DNA of 40,205 nt from contig JACAEF010000031.1 of the NCBI GenBank assembly GCA_013388985.1, positions 1 to 40,205 of the forward strand, given 5' to 3'. Below the pieces are notes generated by a model. It made no database searches, had not been told where the DNA came from, and saw only the letters and a program-made list of their open reading frames with translations. Source of the stretch: Rhodocyclaceae bacterium. Lineage in GTDB: Bacteria > Pseudomonadota > Gammaproteobacteria > Burkholderiales > Rhodocyclaceae. Shown here piece after piece: positions 1 through 8,546 of the stretch (its first letter is position 1; each line of letters starts with the position of its first letter). The translations under genes and the position numbers were made by a program.

Positions 1-1
1 C

Positions 2-907
2 CGCATGGAAGAGAAGTGCGCGGAAGCTTATGGCGAAGGCAAGATCCGCGGCTTCCTGCATCTCTACATCGGCGAGGAGGCGGTCGCCGTCGGCGCGCTC
101 GCCGCGCTGCGGCCGGAGGCCAACGTCGTCGCCACCTACCGCGAGCACGGCCACGCGCTGGTGCGGGGGCTCTCGATGAATGCGATCATGGCCGAGATGT
201 ATGGCAAGCAGGAAGGCTGCTGCCGCGGCCGTGGCGGCTCGATGCACCTGTTCGATGCGGCAACAAGGCTCTATGGCGGCAATGCGATCGTCGGCGGCGG
301 CCTGCCGCTCGCCACGGGGCTTGCGCTCGCGGCCAAGATGCAGCGCGAAGAGCGCGTCACCGCCTGCTTCTTCGGCGACGGCGCGGTGGCCGAGGGGGCC
401 TTTCACGAGGCGATGAATCTCGCCGCCTTGTGGAAATTACCGGTGCTGTTCTGCTGCGAGAACAATCTCTACGGCATGGGCACGGCGATCGAACGCGCCG
501 AGGCACAGACCGATCTCGTCGCCAAGGCCGCCGCCTACGGCATGCCCGCGCTGCGCTGCGACGGCATGGACATCGTCGCGGTGCATGACACCACGCTGGC
601 AGCGTTGGCACAGATACACGAGACCGGCGGGCCGGTGTTCGTCGAATACCAGACCTACCGCTTCCGCGCCCACTCGATGTTCGATGCCGAGCTGTATCGC
701 GACAAGGACGAGGTCGAAGCCTGGAAGACGCGCGGGCCGATCCACACCTTCACCGCGCGTCTCAAGGCCGAGGGCAAACTGACGGAAGACGAATTCCTCG
801 CCCTCGACGCCGCCGCGCAGCGCGAAGTCGAGGCGGCCGTCGCCTTCGCCGAAGCGGGGACCTGGGAGCCGGTCGAGACGATGCTCGGGGACGTCTACAC
901 ATCATGA
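2..907 (+). CDS. pdhA: Pyruvate/2-oxoacid dehydrogenase E1 component, alpha subunit (5' partial)
   Basis: ThDP-dependent E1 alpha subunit, which with E1 beta decarboxylates a 2-oxoacid (most likely pyruvate, possibly acetoin) and passes the acyl group to the lipoyl group of E2. The reading frame is open to the window edge, and the first visible Met (position 5) lies within the conserved segment [20 protein letters not shown], which in this family follows about 20-30 N-terminal residues; the true start is therefore upstream. The ThDP/Mg motif is clear: [17 protein letters not shown] followed by the ENN of FCCENNLYG. The GRGGSMH substrate loop is also present. The stop overlaps the E1 beta start by 4 nt (ATGA). 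The family call is firm; the exact 2-oxoacid is not readable from sequence. Confidence 0.93.
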   Translation, partial: RMEEKCAEAYGEGKIRGFLHLYIGEEAVAVGALAALRPEANVVATYREHGHALVRGLSMNAIMAEMYGKQEGCCRGRGGSMHLFDAATRLYGGNAIVGGGLPLATGLALAAKMQREERVTACFFGDGAVAEGAFHEAMNLAALWKLPVLFCCENNLYGMGTAIERAEAQTDLVAKAAAYGMPALRCDGMDIVAVHDTTLAALAQIHETGGPVFVEYQTYRFRAHSMFDAELYRDKDEVEAWKTRGPIHTFTARLKAEGKLTEDEFLALDAAAQREVEAAVAFAEAGTWEPVETMLGDVYTS

Positions 908-1884
908 GCCTGAGCCGCCGACTCACCTACCGCGAAGCCGTGCGCGAGGCAATGCAAGAAGCCCTGCGTGCCGACCCGCGCGTGTTCCTGATGGGCGAGG
1001 ACGTCGGCCGCTATGGCGGCACCTATGCGTTCTCGAAAGGCTTCCTCGATGAGTTCGGCCCAGAGCGCATCCGCGATACGCCCTTGTCGGAGCTCGGCTT
1101 CGTCGGCACCGGCATCGGTGCCGCGCTGGGCGGGTTGCGGCCGATCGTCGAGGTGATGACGGTGAATTTCAGCCTGCTCGCGCTCGACCAGATCGTCAAT
1201 ACCGCGGCGCTGTTGCGCCACATGTCGGGTGGGCAGTTCTCGGTGCCGCTGGTGATCCGCATGGCGACCGGCGCGGGGCGTCAGCTCGCCGCGCAACACT
1301 CGCACAGCCTCGAGGGCTGGTATGCGCACATCCCCGGCATCAAGGTGCTGACGCCGGCGACGATCGAGGATGCCCGCCACATGCTTTGGCCCGCGCTCGC
1401 GGACCCCGATCCGGTGGTGATCTTCGAGCATGCCGGCCTGTTCAATATGGAAGGCGAGTTGCCGGACATCGACGGCGTCGACATCACCACCGCGAAAGTG
1501 CGCCGCGCGGGCCGCGACGTCGCGCTGATCACCTACGGCGGCTGCCTGCCGAAGGCGCTCGCCGCCGCGGAGACGCTGGCCACGGAAGGCATCGAGGCCG
1601 AGGTGCTGGATCTGCGCGTGCTGCGGCCGCTCGACACGGCGGGCATCGTCGCCGCGGTGGCGAAATGCCACCGCGCGGTGGTCATCGACGAGAACTGGAA
1701 GAGCGGCGGCTTCGCGGCCGAGGTGATGGCACGTATCATGGAGCATGCCTTCTACGAACTCGATGCGCCGGTCGCGCGCGTGTGCAGCGAGGAGGTGCCG
1801 ATCCCCTACGCGAAACACCTCGAGGAGGCGGCGCTGCCGCAGCCGGAGAAGATCGTCGCCGCCGTGAAAGGACTGTTCGCATGA
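904..1884 (+). CDS. pdhB: Pyruvate/2-oxoacid dehydrogenase E1 component, beta subunit
   Basis: Partner of the preceding E1 alpha subunit; the two form an alpha2beta2 decarboxylase with ThDP at the interface. The 326-residue protein is full length for the family. Recognisable blocks are GEDVGRYGG near residue 32, the TPLSELGF segment, the GxxRPIVEVM strand, and the [16 protein letters not shown] block with the conserved histidine pair. The C-terminal transketolase-like domain contains [12 protein letters not shown]. Start ATG 904 overlaps the E1 alpha stop (ATGA), and the stop overlaps the E2 start in the same way, so the three subunits are translationally coupled. Acetoin dehydrogenase beta is the main alternative. 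Confidence 0.94.
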   Translation: MSLSRRLTYREAVREAMQEALRADPRVFLMGEDVGRYGGTYAFSKGFLDEFGPERIRDTPLSELGFVGTGIGAALGGLRPIVEVMTVNFSLLALDQIVNTAALLRHMSGGQFSVPLVIRMATGAGRQLAAQHSHSLEGWYAHIPGIKVLTPATIEDARHMLWPALADPDPVVIFEHAGLFNMEGELPDIDGVDITTAKVRRAGRDVALITYGGCLPKALAAAETLATEGIEAEVLDLRVLRPLDTAGIVAAVAKCHRAVVIDENWKSGGFAAEVMARIMEHAFYELDAPVARVCSEEVPIPYAKHLEEAALPQPEKIVAAVKGLFA

Positions 1885-3110
1885 TCGACTTCAAGCTGCC
1901 GTCGCTGGGCGCCGACATGGACGAGGGCGTGCTCCTCGAATGGAAGGTGAAGCCCGGCGACACGGTGAAGAAAGGCCAGGTGGTCTGTGTCGTCGATACC
2001 GCGAAGGCGGCGATCGACGTCGAGAGCTGGCAGGAAGGCACGGTGGCCGAGCTCCTCGCACAGCCCGGCGACAAGATGCCGGTCGGCACGGTGATGATGC
2101 GGCTCTTGGCGCCCGGCGAAGCGGCAACGCCGAAAGTCGGCGCTGGCGGAATTGAACACGTCCCGCCGGGCGCCGCCTCGCCTCGAAAAGTCGGCGCTGG
2201 CGGAATTGAGCACGTCCCGCCGGGCGCCGCCTCGCCTCGAAAAGTCAGCGCTGGCGGGACGGCACCCCTCGCCGCCGAACGCCGCCGCATCTCGCCGGCC
2301 GCCAAAAAGCGTGCCGCCGAGCTCGGCGTCGACATCGACCAGCTCGTCGGCAGCGGGCCGCAGGGCGCGGTGACGCTCGAAGACGTCGAAAAAGCCGCCG
2401 CGCAACAACCGGCGACCGGTGCCCAGCCGGCGGCCGATCGCACCCGCGAGATGCGCCAGGCCATCGCCGCGGCGATGAGTCATTCGAAGCGCGAGATTCC
2501 CCACTACTACGTCAGCGAGGACATTCCGCTCGCGCGCATGCTGGCCTGGCTAGAGGAGACGAACGCGCAGCGGCCGATGATTGATCGCCTGCTGCCGGCC
2601 GCGGCGCTGCTGAAAGCCGTGGCGCGCGCGCTGGCCGACTACCCCGAGCTCAACGGCCATTACCGCGACGGCGCCTACCAGCCGGCGAAAGCGGTGCATC
2701 TGGGCGTGGCGATCGCGCTGCGCGAAGGCGGACTGATCGCGCCGGCGATCCTCGACGCCCAGGCGAAGCCGCTCACAAAGCTGATGCAGGAACTCGCCGA
2801 TCTCGTCCGGCGCGCGCGCGCCGGCTCAATGAGGAGCTCGGAGCTTTCTGCGGCGACGGTCACCGTGACCAATCTCGGCGACCAGGGCAGCCACGGCGTG
2901 TTCGGCGTGATCACGCCGCCGCAGGTGGCGCTGGTCGGCTTCGGCCGCATCGCCGAGCGGCCGTGGGCGGAAAATGGCGGCCTGAAGGTGCTGCCGGTGG
3001 TCACGGCCAGCCTGTCGGCCGACCACCGCGTCTCGGACGGCCACCGCGGCGCGCTGTTCCTGCGCAGCCTCGCCGACTGGCTTCAGCAACCGGAGGAACT
3101 CGCACGATGA
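1881..3110 (+). CDS. pdhC: Dihydrolipoamide acyltransferase (E2), with repeat-expanded linker
   Basis: E2 core of the 2-oxoacid dehydrogenase complex, transferring the acyl group from lipoamide to CoA; 409 residues. Domains in order: one lipoyl domain (about 1-77, lipoylated Lys42 in DTAKA), a linker (about 78-133), a peripheral subunit-binding domain (about 135-171, starting [15 protein letters not shown]), and a catalytic domain (about 190-409) with the HxxxDG active site (His382, Asp386). The linker is not the usual Ala/Pro stretch: residues 85-120 are two copies of an 18-residue repeat beginning [13 protein letters not shown], followed by a third partial copy [10 protein letters not shown], all encoded by a dispersed DNA repeat. 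I chose ATG 1881 because it begins the lipoyl domain and overlaps the E1 beta stop. No E3 gene follows. A branched-chain or acetoin E2 is possible. Confidence 0.93.
   Translation: MIDFKLPSLGADMDEGVLLEWKVKPGDTVKKGQVVCVVDTAKAAIDVESWQEGTVAELLAQPGDKMPVGTVMMRLLAPGEAATPKVGAGGIEHVPPGAASPRKVGAGGIEHVPPGAASPRKVSAGGTAPLAAERRRISPAAKKRAAELGVDIDQLVGSGPQGAVTLEDVEKAAAQQPATGAQPAADRTREMRQAIAAAMSHSKREIPHYYVSEDIPLARMLAWLEETNAQRPMIDRLLPAAALLKAVARALADYPELNGHYRDGAYQPAKAVHLGVAIALREGGLIAPAILDAQAKPLTKLMQELADLVRRARAGSMRSSELSAATVTVTNLGDQGSHGVFGVITPPQVALVGFGRIAERPWAENGGLKVLPVVTASLSADHRVSDGHRGALFLRSLADWLQQPEELAR
2133..2265 (+). repeat. 54-bp tandem repeat in E2 linker (2 full copies plus partial third)
   Basis: Units are 2133-2186, 2187-2240 and a partial third at 2241-2265. 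The first two differ at only one or two bases. Each starts with the dispersed-repeat core AAAGTCGGCGCTGGCGG. The second half, from CGTCCCGCC onward, resembles the reverse complement of the same core, so each 54-bp unit can be read as two imperfect inverted arms around a short AT-richer centre. The 54-bp period is 18 codons, so copy-number change keeps the E2 frame. The third copy has the commoner short form, ending GGGACGGCAC. Confidence 0.95.
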
Positions 3111-3367
3111 ACCCCAGCGAATTGCGCGGCATCGTCATCGCGACACTCCAAGGCATCGCCCCGGAGGTGGAGGCCGCCCGCCTGCGTGACGATCTGCCGC
3201 TGCGCCGCCAGGTCGATCTCGACTCGATGGATTGGCTCAATTTCCTGCTCGGCCTCAACAAGGCGCTGGGCGTGGAGATTCCCGAAAAGGATTATGCGCG
3301 GCTCACCACGCTGGCCGCCCTGCTCGATTACCTGCAACACAAACTCAGCGAAAGGAGTGCATCATGA
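3107..3367 (+). CDS. Acyl carrier protein (phosphopantetheine-binding)
   Basis: Small acidic carrier of 86 residues. The attachment site is Ser40 in VDLDSMDWLNF, the usual DSL/DSM motif at the start of helix II, expected to carry 4'-phosphopantetheine. The start ATG overlaps the E2 stop by 4 nt and the stop overlaps the next gene by 4 nt, so it is made together with the dehydrogenase subunits. It is not the housekeeping acpP: no fatty-acid synthesis genes surround it, and DSMDWLNF differs from the usual AcpP motif. A carrier fused into a dehydrogenase operon suggests that acyl groups formed by the complex, or CoA esters derived from them, are loaded on a dedicated carrier. That role is inference. 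Confidence 0.88.
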   Translation: MNPSELRGIVIATLQGIAPEVEAARLRDDLPLRRQVDLDSMDWLNFLLGLNKALGVEIPEKDYARLTTLAALLDYLQHKLSERSAS

Positions 3368-3867
3368 AAGCCACCGTTCCTTCTCCGGGCTTCCGCCCCG
3401 TGCGGCGCGACCAGCTGCGCCCGGAACGGATCCACGACACCTACCAGCTCACCCACAAGCTCAGCGAGCCCTCGGTGTGCAAGGTCTGTGGCGCGATCTA
3501 CCATGCGGGACGCTGGCAATGGGGCAGCCCGCCCGCCGGCGCCCATGAAGTCACCTGCCCGGCCTGCGCACGCATCCGCGACCGCCTGCCGATGGGCTAC
3601 GTGCATCTGTCCGGCGACTATTTCGCCTCGCATCGCGACGAGCTGCTCAAGCTCGTGCGCCACCGCGAGGAAAAGGAAAAGGCCGAACACCCGCTGGCGC
3701 GCATCATCGCGATCGAGGACGAAGCCGACGGCGGCGTGCTGGTGACGACCACCGACAGCCATCTCGCCCGCGCCATCGGCGAGGCCCTGGAACACGCCCA
3801 CAAGGGCGAGCTGCAATTCCACTACAACGAGGCGGACAACCTGTTGCGCGTGTTCTGGCAGCGGTAG
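3364..3867 (+). CDS. BCAM0308-like small protein with two CxxC motifs
   Basis: A 167-residue soluble protein that looks like the BCAM0308 family, named after a Burkholderia gene and without an established biochemical function. Two pairs of cysteines, Cys39/Cys42 (CKVCG) and Cys65/Cys68 (CPAC), are spaced like a zinc ribbon or rubredoxin-like knuckle. The C-terminal half has an ATDSHLARAIGEAL-like helix (here TTDSHLARAIGEAL) and ends in a basic segment. ATG 3364 overlaps the carrier-protein stop. It is the last gene of the dehydrogenase operon, followed at once by a strong terminator. The association with E1/E2/ACP is visible here; a zinc-binding accessory role is a guess. Confidence 0.75.
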   Translation: MKATVPSPGFRPVRRDQLRPERIHDTYQLTHKLSEPSVCKVCGAIYHAGRWQWGSPPAGAHEVTCPACARIRDRLPMGYVHLSGDYFASHRDELLKLVRHREEKEKAEHPLARIIAIEDEADGGVLVTTTDSHLARAIGEALEHAHKGELQFHYNEADNLLRVFWQR

Positions 3868-3907
3868 ACGATTACCGGGCGAAGCCGGATAATCTGCACC
3901 TGCGCGG

Positions 3908-3937
3908 CCCGCCGCGACACCAGCGCGGCGGGTTTTT
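3908..3937 (+). terminator. Intrinsic terminator of the dehydrogenase operon
   Basis: Perfect 9-bp GC stem: CCCGCCGCG (3908-3916), a 7-nt loop (3917-3923), CGCGGCGGG (3924-3932), then TTTTT (3933-3937). It lies 40 nt after the last stop codon and 30 nt before the next start, so it separates the pdh-type operon from iorAB. Confidence 0.92.
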
Positions 3938-3967
3938 CGTTTCTTATCTTTCGATGACGAGACCTCC

Positions 3968-5830
3968 ATGGCTTCAGTGATGCCTGCCCCGAGCCAGTCC
4001 AGGCTGTTCCTCTCCGGCAACGAAGCGGTTGCCCGTGCCGTCTGGGAATCCGGCTGCAAAGTCGCCGCCGCCTATCCCGGCACGCCCTCCACCGAGATGC
4101 TCGAAGTGCTGTCGACCTATCCGGACATCTACACCGAATGGTCGGTGAATGAGAAAGTCTCGCTGGAGGTCGCCATCGGCGCCGCCTTCGCCGGCAGCCG
4201 GGCCTTCTGCGCGATGAAGCACGTCGGCATGAACGTCGCCTCGGATGCCTTGATGACGCTGACGCTCACCGGCGTGATCGGCGGCCTGGTGATCGCGATC
4301 GCCGACGACGTGGGGCTCTCCTCCTCGCAAAACGAACAGGATTCGCGTTTCTGGGGCCGCTTCGCGCACGTGCCGGTGTTCGAGCCGTCCGACTCGCAGG
4401 AAGCGTATGAGATGACGAAGCTCGCCTTCGACTTTTCCGAAAAGCACCAGGTGCCCGTCATCCTGCGCATGACCACGCGCATCAACCACGTCAAGGCGCT
4501 CGTCACGGTGGGCGAACGCATGCCGCACGACAACCCGGGTGGCTTCAAGAAGGACCCGGCGCGCTGGGTGATGACCCCGGCCGGCGCGGGCCGGCGCATC
4601 CCGCTGATGTTCGAGCGCGATGCCATTCTGCTTGCCGAAGCGGAAAGCTCGCCCCTCAACGTCGTCGAGAGCGGCAGCGACCGCCGCGTCGGCTTCGTCG
4701 CCTCGGGCCCCGCCTGGATGCACGTGCGTGAAGCCTTTCCCGCGATGCCGGCCTTGAAGCTCGGCTTCTCCTGCCCGGTGCCGGTCGAGAAGATCCGCGC
4801 CTTCGCAAAAACCGTCGAACGGCTCGTCGTCGTCGAGGAAGTCGAACCGCTGGTCGAAAAAGAGCTCAAGGCCGCCGGCATCGCCTGCCACGGCAAGGAC
4901 ATCCTGCCCAAGCAGGGCGAGCTCGCGCCGAACGTCCTCAAGCCCGCGATCGCCAGGCTGCTCGGCGAGCCCGTGCCGGAGAATCTCGCCAAGCCGGCCC
5001 CCGTCTTTCCGCGACCGCCGACGATGTGCGTCGCCTGCCCGCATCTGGGCGTCTATTACACCCTGTCGCAGATCAAGAACCTGACGATCTCCGGCGACAT
5101 CGGCTGCTACACCTTGGGCGCCGGCCACCCGTGGAACGCGCTCGACACGACGATCTCGATGGGCGCCTCGATGGGCATCGCGCTCGGCCTCGACAAAGGC
5201 CGCGGCGAGGCGGACAAGGACAAACGGATACTGGCCGTGATCGGCGATTCGACCTTCCTGCACATGGGCATGCAGGGCCTCTTGGACATCGTCTACAACC
5301 GCGGCAACGTCACGGTGCTCTTGCTCGACAACCGCGCCGTCGGCATGACCGGCGGCCAGCCCGATCCGGGCAGCGGGCGCGACATCCATGGCGAGCCGGC
5401 GCCGCGCGTCGATTTCGCCAAGCTCGTCGAGGCGCTCGGCGTCAAGAAGGAACGCATCCACGTCGTCGATCCTTACCAGCTGCCGGTGCTGTTCAAGACC
5501 ATCCGCGAGGAGATCAAGGTTCCCGAGGTGTCGGTGATCATCACCGACCAGCCCTGCGTGCTGATCGACGACTACAAGAAACAGAAACCCTACGCCGTCA
5601 TCGACGAGAAATGCACCGGCTGCGGCAACTGCGTCGAGGTCGGCTGCCCGGCGATCCATGTCACGCGGCGCGAGAAAGCGGTGAAGCCCTCCGGCAAGGA
5701 AGTCGAGCTGCAATTCGTCCGCATCGAGACCTCGGTGTGCACCGGCTGCGGCCTGTGCGTGCAGCCCTGCGCGCCCGAAGCCATCGTCCATGCCGATCCG
5801 CGTCAGCCGATGCGCCTCGTCAAGCACTGA
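3968..5830 (+). CDS. iorA: Indolepyruvate ferredoxin oxidoreductase, alpha subunit
   Basis: Catalytic subunit of the ThDP and iron-sulfur enzyme that oxidatively decarboxylates aryl pyruvates (indolepyruvate, phenylpyruvate) to aryl-acetyl-CoA, reducing ferredoxin; cytoplasmic. The 620 residues are typical. The N-terminal pyrimidine-binding domain starts with GNEAVARA and AYPGTPSTEM. The ThDP motif GDSTFLHMG followed by LLLDNR lies in the middle third. The C-terminal ferredoxin domain has two cysteine sets: Cys549/552/555/560 and Cys591/594/597/601. The second set is CxxCxxCxxxC and the first is CxxCxxCx4C. ATG 3968 is 30 nt after the terminator; an in-frame ATG five codons later is possible. 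The partner iorB starts 10 nt downstream. Confidence 0.95.
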   Translation: MASVMPAPSQSRLFLSGNEAVARAVWESGCKVAAAYPGTPSTEMLEVLSTYPDIYTEWSVNEKVSLEVAIGAAFAGSRAFCAMKHVGMNVASDALMTLTLTGVIGGLVIAIADDVGLSSSQNEQDSRFWGRFAHVPVFEPSDSQEAYEMTKLAFDFSEKHQVPVILRMTTRINHVKALVTVGERMPHDNPGGFKKDPARWVMTPAGAGRRIPLMFERDAILLAEAESSPLNVVESGSDRRVGFVASGPAWMHVREAFPAMPALKLGFSCPVPVEKIRAFAKTVERLVVVEEVEPLVEKELKAAGIACHGKDILPKQGELAPNVLKPAIARLLGEPVPENLAKPAPVFPRPPTMCVACPHLGVYYTLSQIKNLTISGDIGCYTLGAGHPWNALDTTISMGASMGIALGLDKGRGEADKDKRILAVIGDSTFLHMGMQGLLDIVYNRGNVTVLLLDNRAVGMTGGQPDPGSGRDIHGEPAPRVDFAKLVEALGVKKERIHVVDPYQLPVLFKTIREEIKVPEVSVIITDQPCVLIDDYKKQKPYAVIDEKCTGCGNCVEVGCPAIHVTRREKAVKPSGKEVELQFVRIETSVCTGCGLCVQPCAPEAIVHADPRQPMRLVKH

Positions 5831-5840
5831 AAGCGGCGTC

Positions 5841-6470
5841 ATGAACGAACAGAACGTCACCAACATCCTCGTCGTCGGCATCGGCGGCCAGGGCGTGATG
5901 ACCGCCACCGAAATCCTCGCCCAGGCGGCCATCGCGCTCGGCCACGACGTGAAGAAGACCGAAGTCGCCGGCATGGCCCAGCGCGGCGGCGTGGTTTCCT
6001 CGCATCTGCGTTTTGGCCCCAAGGTGCTCTCGCCGCAGATCATGCCGGGCACGGCCGATCTCTTGGTCGCCTTCGAGGCCGCCGAGGGACTGCGCTGGTG
6101 CCACATGCTGAAGCCCGGCGGGCTGGTGCTCCTGAACACCGCGCACCTCGTGCCGCCGGTCGTCGACCTCGGTCTCTACGACTATCCGGCCGACCCGATT
6201 GCCGAGATCCGCGCGCGCGGGTTTGAAGTGCGCGCCTTCGATGCGATGAAGATCGCGCTGGAACTGGGCGACGTGCGTTTGGGCAACACCGTGATGCTCG
6301 GCGCGATGGCCGACCACCTGCCCTTCCCGGCCGAAACGCTGCTCGACGCGATCGTCAAGCGCTTCGCCGCCAGAAAGCCGCAGATGGTGGAACTGAACCG
6401 CCAGGCCTTCGAAGCCGGCCGGGCCGCGGAGAAAGCTGCCGCACAAGCCAAGGAAGAGGTCACCGCATGA
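5841..6470 (+). CDS. iorB: Indolepyruvate ferredoxin oxidoreductase, beta subunit
   Basis: Gamma-domain subunit of the 2-oxoacid:ferredoxin oxidoreductase family, 209 residues. The N-terminus NILVVGIGGQGVMTATEIL is the characteristic glycine-rich loop that binds CoA or contacts the alpha subunit. KKTEVAGMAQRGG is the second family signature. The start ATG 5841 gives the usual N-terminus; longer in-frame extension would run into iorA. It follows iorA by 10 nt and its stop overlaps the next gene (MNT) by 4 nt. With iorA it would form the complete two-subunit enzyme for aromatic amino acid breakdown. Confidence 0.95.
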   Translation: MNEQNVTNILVVGIGGQGVMTATEILAQAAIALGHDVKKTEVAGMAQRGGVVSSHLRFGPKVLSPQIMPGTADLLVAFEAAEGLRWCHMLKPGGLVLLNTAHLVPPVVDLGLYDYPADPIAEIRARGFEVRAFDAMKIALELGDVRLGNTVMLGAMADHLPFPAETLLDAIVKRFAARKPQMVELNRQAFEAGRAAEKAAAQAKEEVTA

Positions 6471-6781
6471 CCCCACAGGTTCATCGAGCGCTCGATTGTC
6501 TTGCCCCGGCACTGCCTGTCGGCAGCAAAGTGTTCCTGTTTGGTTCCCAAGCCGAGGGACGACAACGCAACGACAGCGATCTCGATCTCTTCATCGTCGA
6601 ACCCTCGGTCGAGGATCGCCTCGCGGAGTCAATACGCCTTTCCTCGCTGCTCGGGCGCCAGCTGATCGCCGCCGATGTCGTCGTGCAAGACCGAAAGACG
6701 TTCGAACGGCAACGCGCGATTCCCAATACACTGGCTTGGCATGTCTTTCTCCATGGCATCCCTTATGGAATCGAGCGCTGA
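6467..6781 (+). CDS. MNT-type minimal nucleotidyltransferase (antitoxin-like)
   Basis: Small nucleotidyltransferase-fold protein of 104 residues. The polymerase-beta-type motif is complete: Gly26-Ser27, then Asp38 and Asp40 in SDLDLFIV, with a third acidic residue in AADVVVQD. In the MNT-HEPN family the MNT protein neutralises the HEPN partner, in studied cases by AMP addition to it. The start overlaps iorB by 4 nt and the end overlaps the HEPN gene. Codons such as ATA, TCA and ACA occur more than in the neighbours, which hints at acquisition by transfer. It could also be a solitary modifier unrelated to toxin control. Confidence 0.85.
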   Translation: MTPQVHRALDCLAPALPVGSKVFLFGSQAEGRQRNDSDLDLFIVEPSVEDRLAESIRLSSLLGRQLIAADVVVQDRKTFERQRAIPNTLAWHVFLHGIPYGIER

Positions 6782-7160
6782 TTTTGCCCGGCTTCTGCTT
6801 CACCGGGCCCGTGACGATGCCTATGTCGTCGAGCACCTATGCGCCGATCCGATGGCGCCGGACTGGGTCATTGGCTTCCACGCTCAGCAAGCCGTCGAAA
6901 AGGCATTGAAAGCGATGCTCGCCGGTCGGGAAATCGAATTTCCGCGCACCCACAACATTGCCATGCTCGCCGAGCTATTGCGCGCGCATGGCCTACCCAT
7001 GCCGCCAGCCGCACAGGAGTTGCCCCGCCTGGTGCCTTTCGATGTCGCCTTGCGTTACGACGATGGCGCAGCGGATGAAGAGGTGCGCTTGGATCGCGAT
7101 TGGGCGAGAAGTATCGTTTCGGGCACAATCACTTGGGCTGAAGCCCATATGGAAAAGTGA
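6765..7160 (+). CDS. HEPN domain protein (toxin-like partner of MNT)
   Basis: HEPN-fold helical protein, 131 residues from ATG 6765 (139 from ATG 6741). The family blocks are [15 protein letters not shown] and [15 protein letters not shown], typical of HEPN proteins paired with minimal nucleotidyltransferases. A clear catalytic R-x4-6-H ribonuclease motif is not obvious, so toxicity is uncertain. The start overlaps the MNT stop in another frame by 17 nt, which fits coupled expression. I prefer 6765 because [12 protein letters not shown] matches the usual short N-terminus. The downstream folD start lies almost on its stop codon. Confidence 0.83.
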   Translation: MESSADFARLLLHRARDDAYVVEHLCADPMAPDWVIGFHAQQAVEKALKAMLAGREIEFPRTHNIAMLAELLRAHGLPMPPAAQELPRLVPFDVALRYDDGAADEEVRLDRDWARSIVSGTITWAEAHMEK

Positions 7161-7165
7161 ACACC

Positions 7166-8020
7166 ATGAGCGCAAAGATCATCGACGGCAACGCGCTGGC
7201 ACAGGCCGTGCGCGCCGAGCTGGCCGAGAAGGCCGCCGCCCTGAAGGCCACGCAGGGCATCACGCCCTGTCTCGCCGTGATCCTCGTCGGCGAGGACCCG
7301 GCTTCGCAGGTCTATGTGCGGAACAAGGTCGCGGCCTGCGAGAAGGCGGGCTTCCGCTCGATCAAGGAAACCTACCCGGCCAACGTCGAACCGGCCGTGG
7401 TGCTCGGCAAGATCGCCGAGCTCAACGCCGATCCGACGGTGCACGGCATCCTCGTGCAATTGCCGCTGCCGAAGCACTTCGACACCGAGGCCGTGCTCGA
7501 AGCGATCCTGCCCGAGAAGGACGTCGACGGCTTCCATGCCGAAAACGTCGGCGCGCTGATGCAGGGCGCGCCGCGCTTCATTCCCTGCACGCCCTATGGC
7601 GTGATGAAGATGCTGGAGAGCGCCAACGTGCCATTGCGTGGCGCCGAGGCGGTAATCGTAGGCCGCAGCAACATCGTCGGCAAGCCGATGGCGATGCTGC
7701 TGCTGGCGCAGGACTGCACCGTCACGGTCTGCCACTCGCGCACCCGCGATCTCGCCTTCCACACCCGGCGCGCCGACATCCTCGTCGCCGCGGTGGGCCG
7801 CGCGAAGATGATCACCGGGGAGATGATCAAGCCGGGCGCGACGGTGATCGACGTCGGTATCAACCGCTTGCCCGACGGCAAGCTCTGCGGCGACGTCGAT
7901 TTCGCATCCGCCAAGGAGGTGGCCGGCGCGATCACCCCGGTGCCGGGCGGCGTCGGGCCGATGACGATCACGATGCTGCTCGCCAACACCCTCGCAGCCG
8001 CGGAGAGGACGCTGCGATGA
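7166..8020 (+). CDS. folD: Bifunctional methylenetetrahydrofolate dehydrogenase/cyclohydrolase
   Basis: Cytoplasmic one-carbon enzyme interconverting 5,10-methylene-THF, methenyl-THF and 10-formyl-THF, the donor for purine synthesis. The 284-residue length is normal. Seen: the catalytic YVRNK (YxxxK) motif, [16 protein letters not shown], the Rossmann segment [12 protein letters not shown] and the C-terminal [10 protein letters not shown] signature. ATG 7166 gives the normal N-terminus MSAKIIDG; a GTG at 7157 would add three residues and form a 4-nt overlap with the HEPN stop, matching the coupling used elsewhere. Its stop overlaps purE, so formyl-THF supply and purine synthesis are co-expressed. 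Confidence 0.96.
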   Translation: MSAKIIDGNALAQAVRAELAEKAAALKATQGITPCLAVILVGEDPASQVYVRNKVAACEKAGFRSIKETYPANVEPAVVLGKIAELNADPTVHGILVQLPLPKHFDTEAVLEAILPEKDVDGFHAENVGALMQGAPRFIPCTPYGVMKMLESANVPLRGAEAVIVGRSNIVGKPMAMLLLAQDCTVTVCHSRTRDLAFHTRRADILVAAVGRAKMITGEMIKPGATVIDVGINRLPDGKLCGDVDFASAKEVAGAITPVPGGVGPMTITMLLANTLAAAERTLR

Positions 8021-8508
8021 ACCCCGTGGTCGGCATCGTCATGGGTTCGGATTCCGACTGGCCGACCATGCAGGCCGCCGCGGCGCTGCTCAAGGAGTTC
8101 GCGGTGCCCTATGAGACGCGCGTCGTCTCGGCGCACCGCACGCCCGATCTCCTGTTCGACTATGCCGCCACGGCGCACTCGCGCGGCCTCAAGGCGATCA
8201 TCGCCGGTGCCGGCGGCGCAGCCCATCTGCCCGGCATGCTCGCCGCCAAGACCCTCGTGCCGGTGCTCGGCGTGCCGGTGCAATCGCGCGCGCTCTCGGG
8301 CCTCGATTCGCTGTTGTCGATCGTGCAGATGCCCAAAGGCGTGCCGGTCGCCACCTTCGCGATCGGCGAGGCGGGCGCCGCCAATGCCGCGCTGTTCGCG
8401 ATCGCGCTCCTGGCCAACGAGGACGCCGCGCTGGCCGCGAAGCTCGCCGACTTCCGTCGCCGCCAGACCGAGAAGGTGCTGGCCATGCAACTGCCTGATG
8501 CGTCATGA
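8017..8508 (+). CDS. purE: N5-carboxyaminoimidazole ribonucleotide mutase
   Basis: Class I PurE, converting N5-CAIR to CAIR in de novo purine synthesis, working with PurK. The 163 residues are typical. Motifs: [10 protein letters not shown] at the N-terminus, VSAHRTPD with the catalytic histidine, and [16 protein letters not shown] 8017 overlaps the folD stop by 4 nt and begins exactly at the conserved domain. The stop lies within an ATGA at 8505-8508, which opens a 13-codon mini-frame leading to purK. Confidence 0.96.
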   Translation: MNPVVGIVMGSDSDWPTMQAAAALLKEFAVPYETRVVSAHRTPDLLFDYAATAHSRGLKAIIAGAGGAAHLPGMLAAKTLVPVLGVPVQSRALSGLDSLLSIVQMPKGVPVATFAIGEAGAANAALFAIALLANEDAALAAKLADFRRRQTEKVLAMQLPDAS

Positions 8509-8546
8509 GCACACGGCGCGCCATGATCCTGCCGCCTGCGAGATGA
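8505..8546 (+). other. 13-codon open frame bridging purE and purK
   Basis: ATG 8505 overlaps the purE stop (ATGA) and the frame ends at TGA 8544-8546, which itself overlaps the purK start ATG 8543 (ATGA). The encoded peptide contains MILPPAR, very like the MITPPAT that starts PurK in another frame. It may act only to pass ribosomes from purE to purK, or be the relic of a former PurK start. Nothing shows that it makes a functional peptide. Confidence 0.3.

Noticed and set aside
2133-2265. CRISPR-like array in the E2 gene.
   Set aside because: The units are contiguous with no unique spacers, lie inside an open reading frame, and keep an 18-codon period.
3974-6139. A 2.1-kb open frame on the minus strand opposite iorA.
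   Set aside because: Same cause; iorA and iorB on the plus strand have full motif sets.
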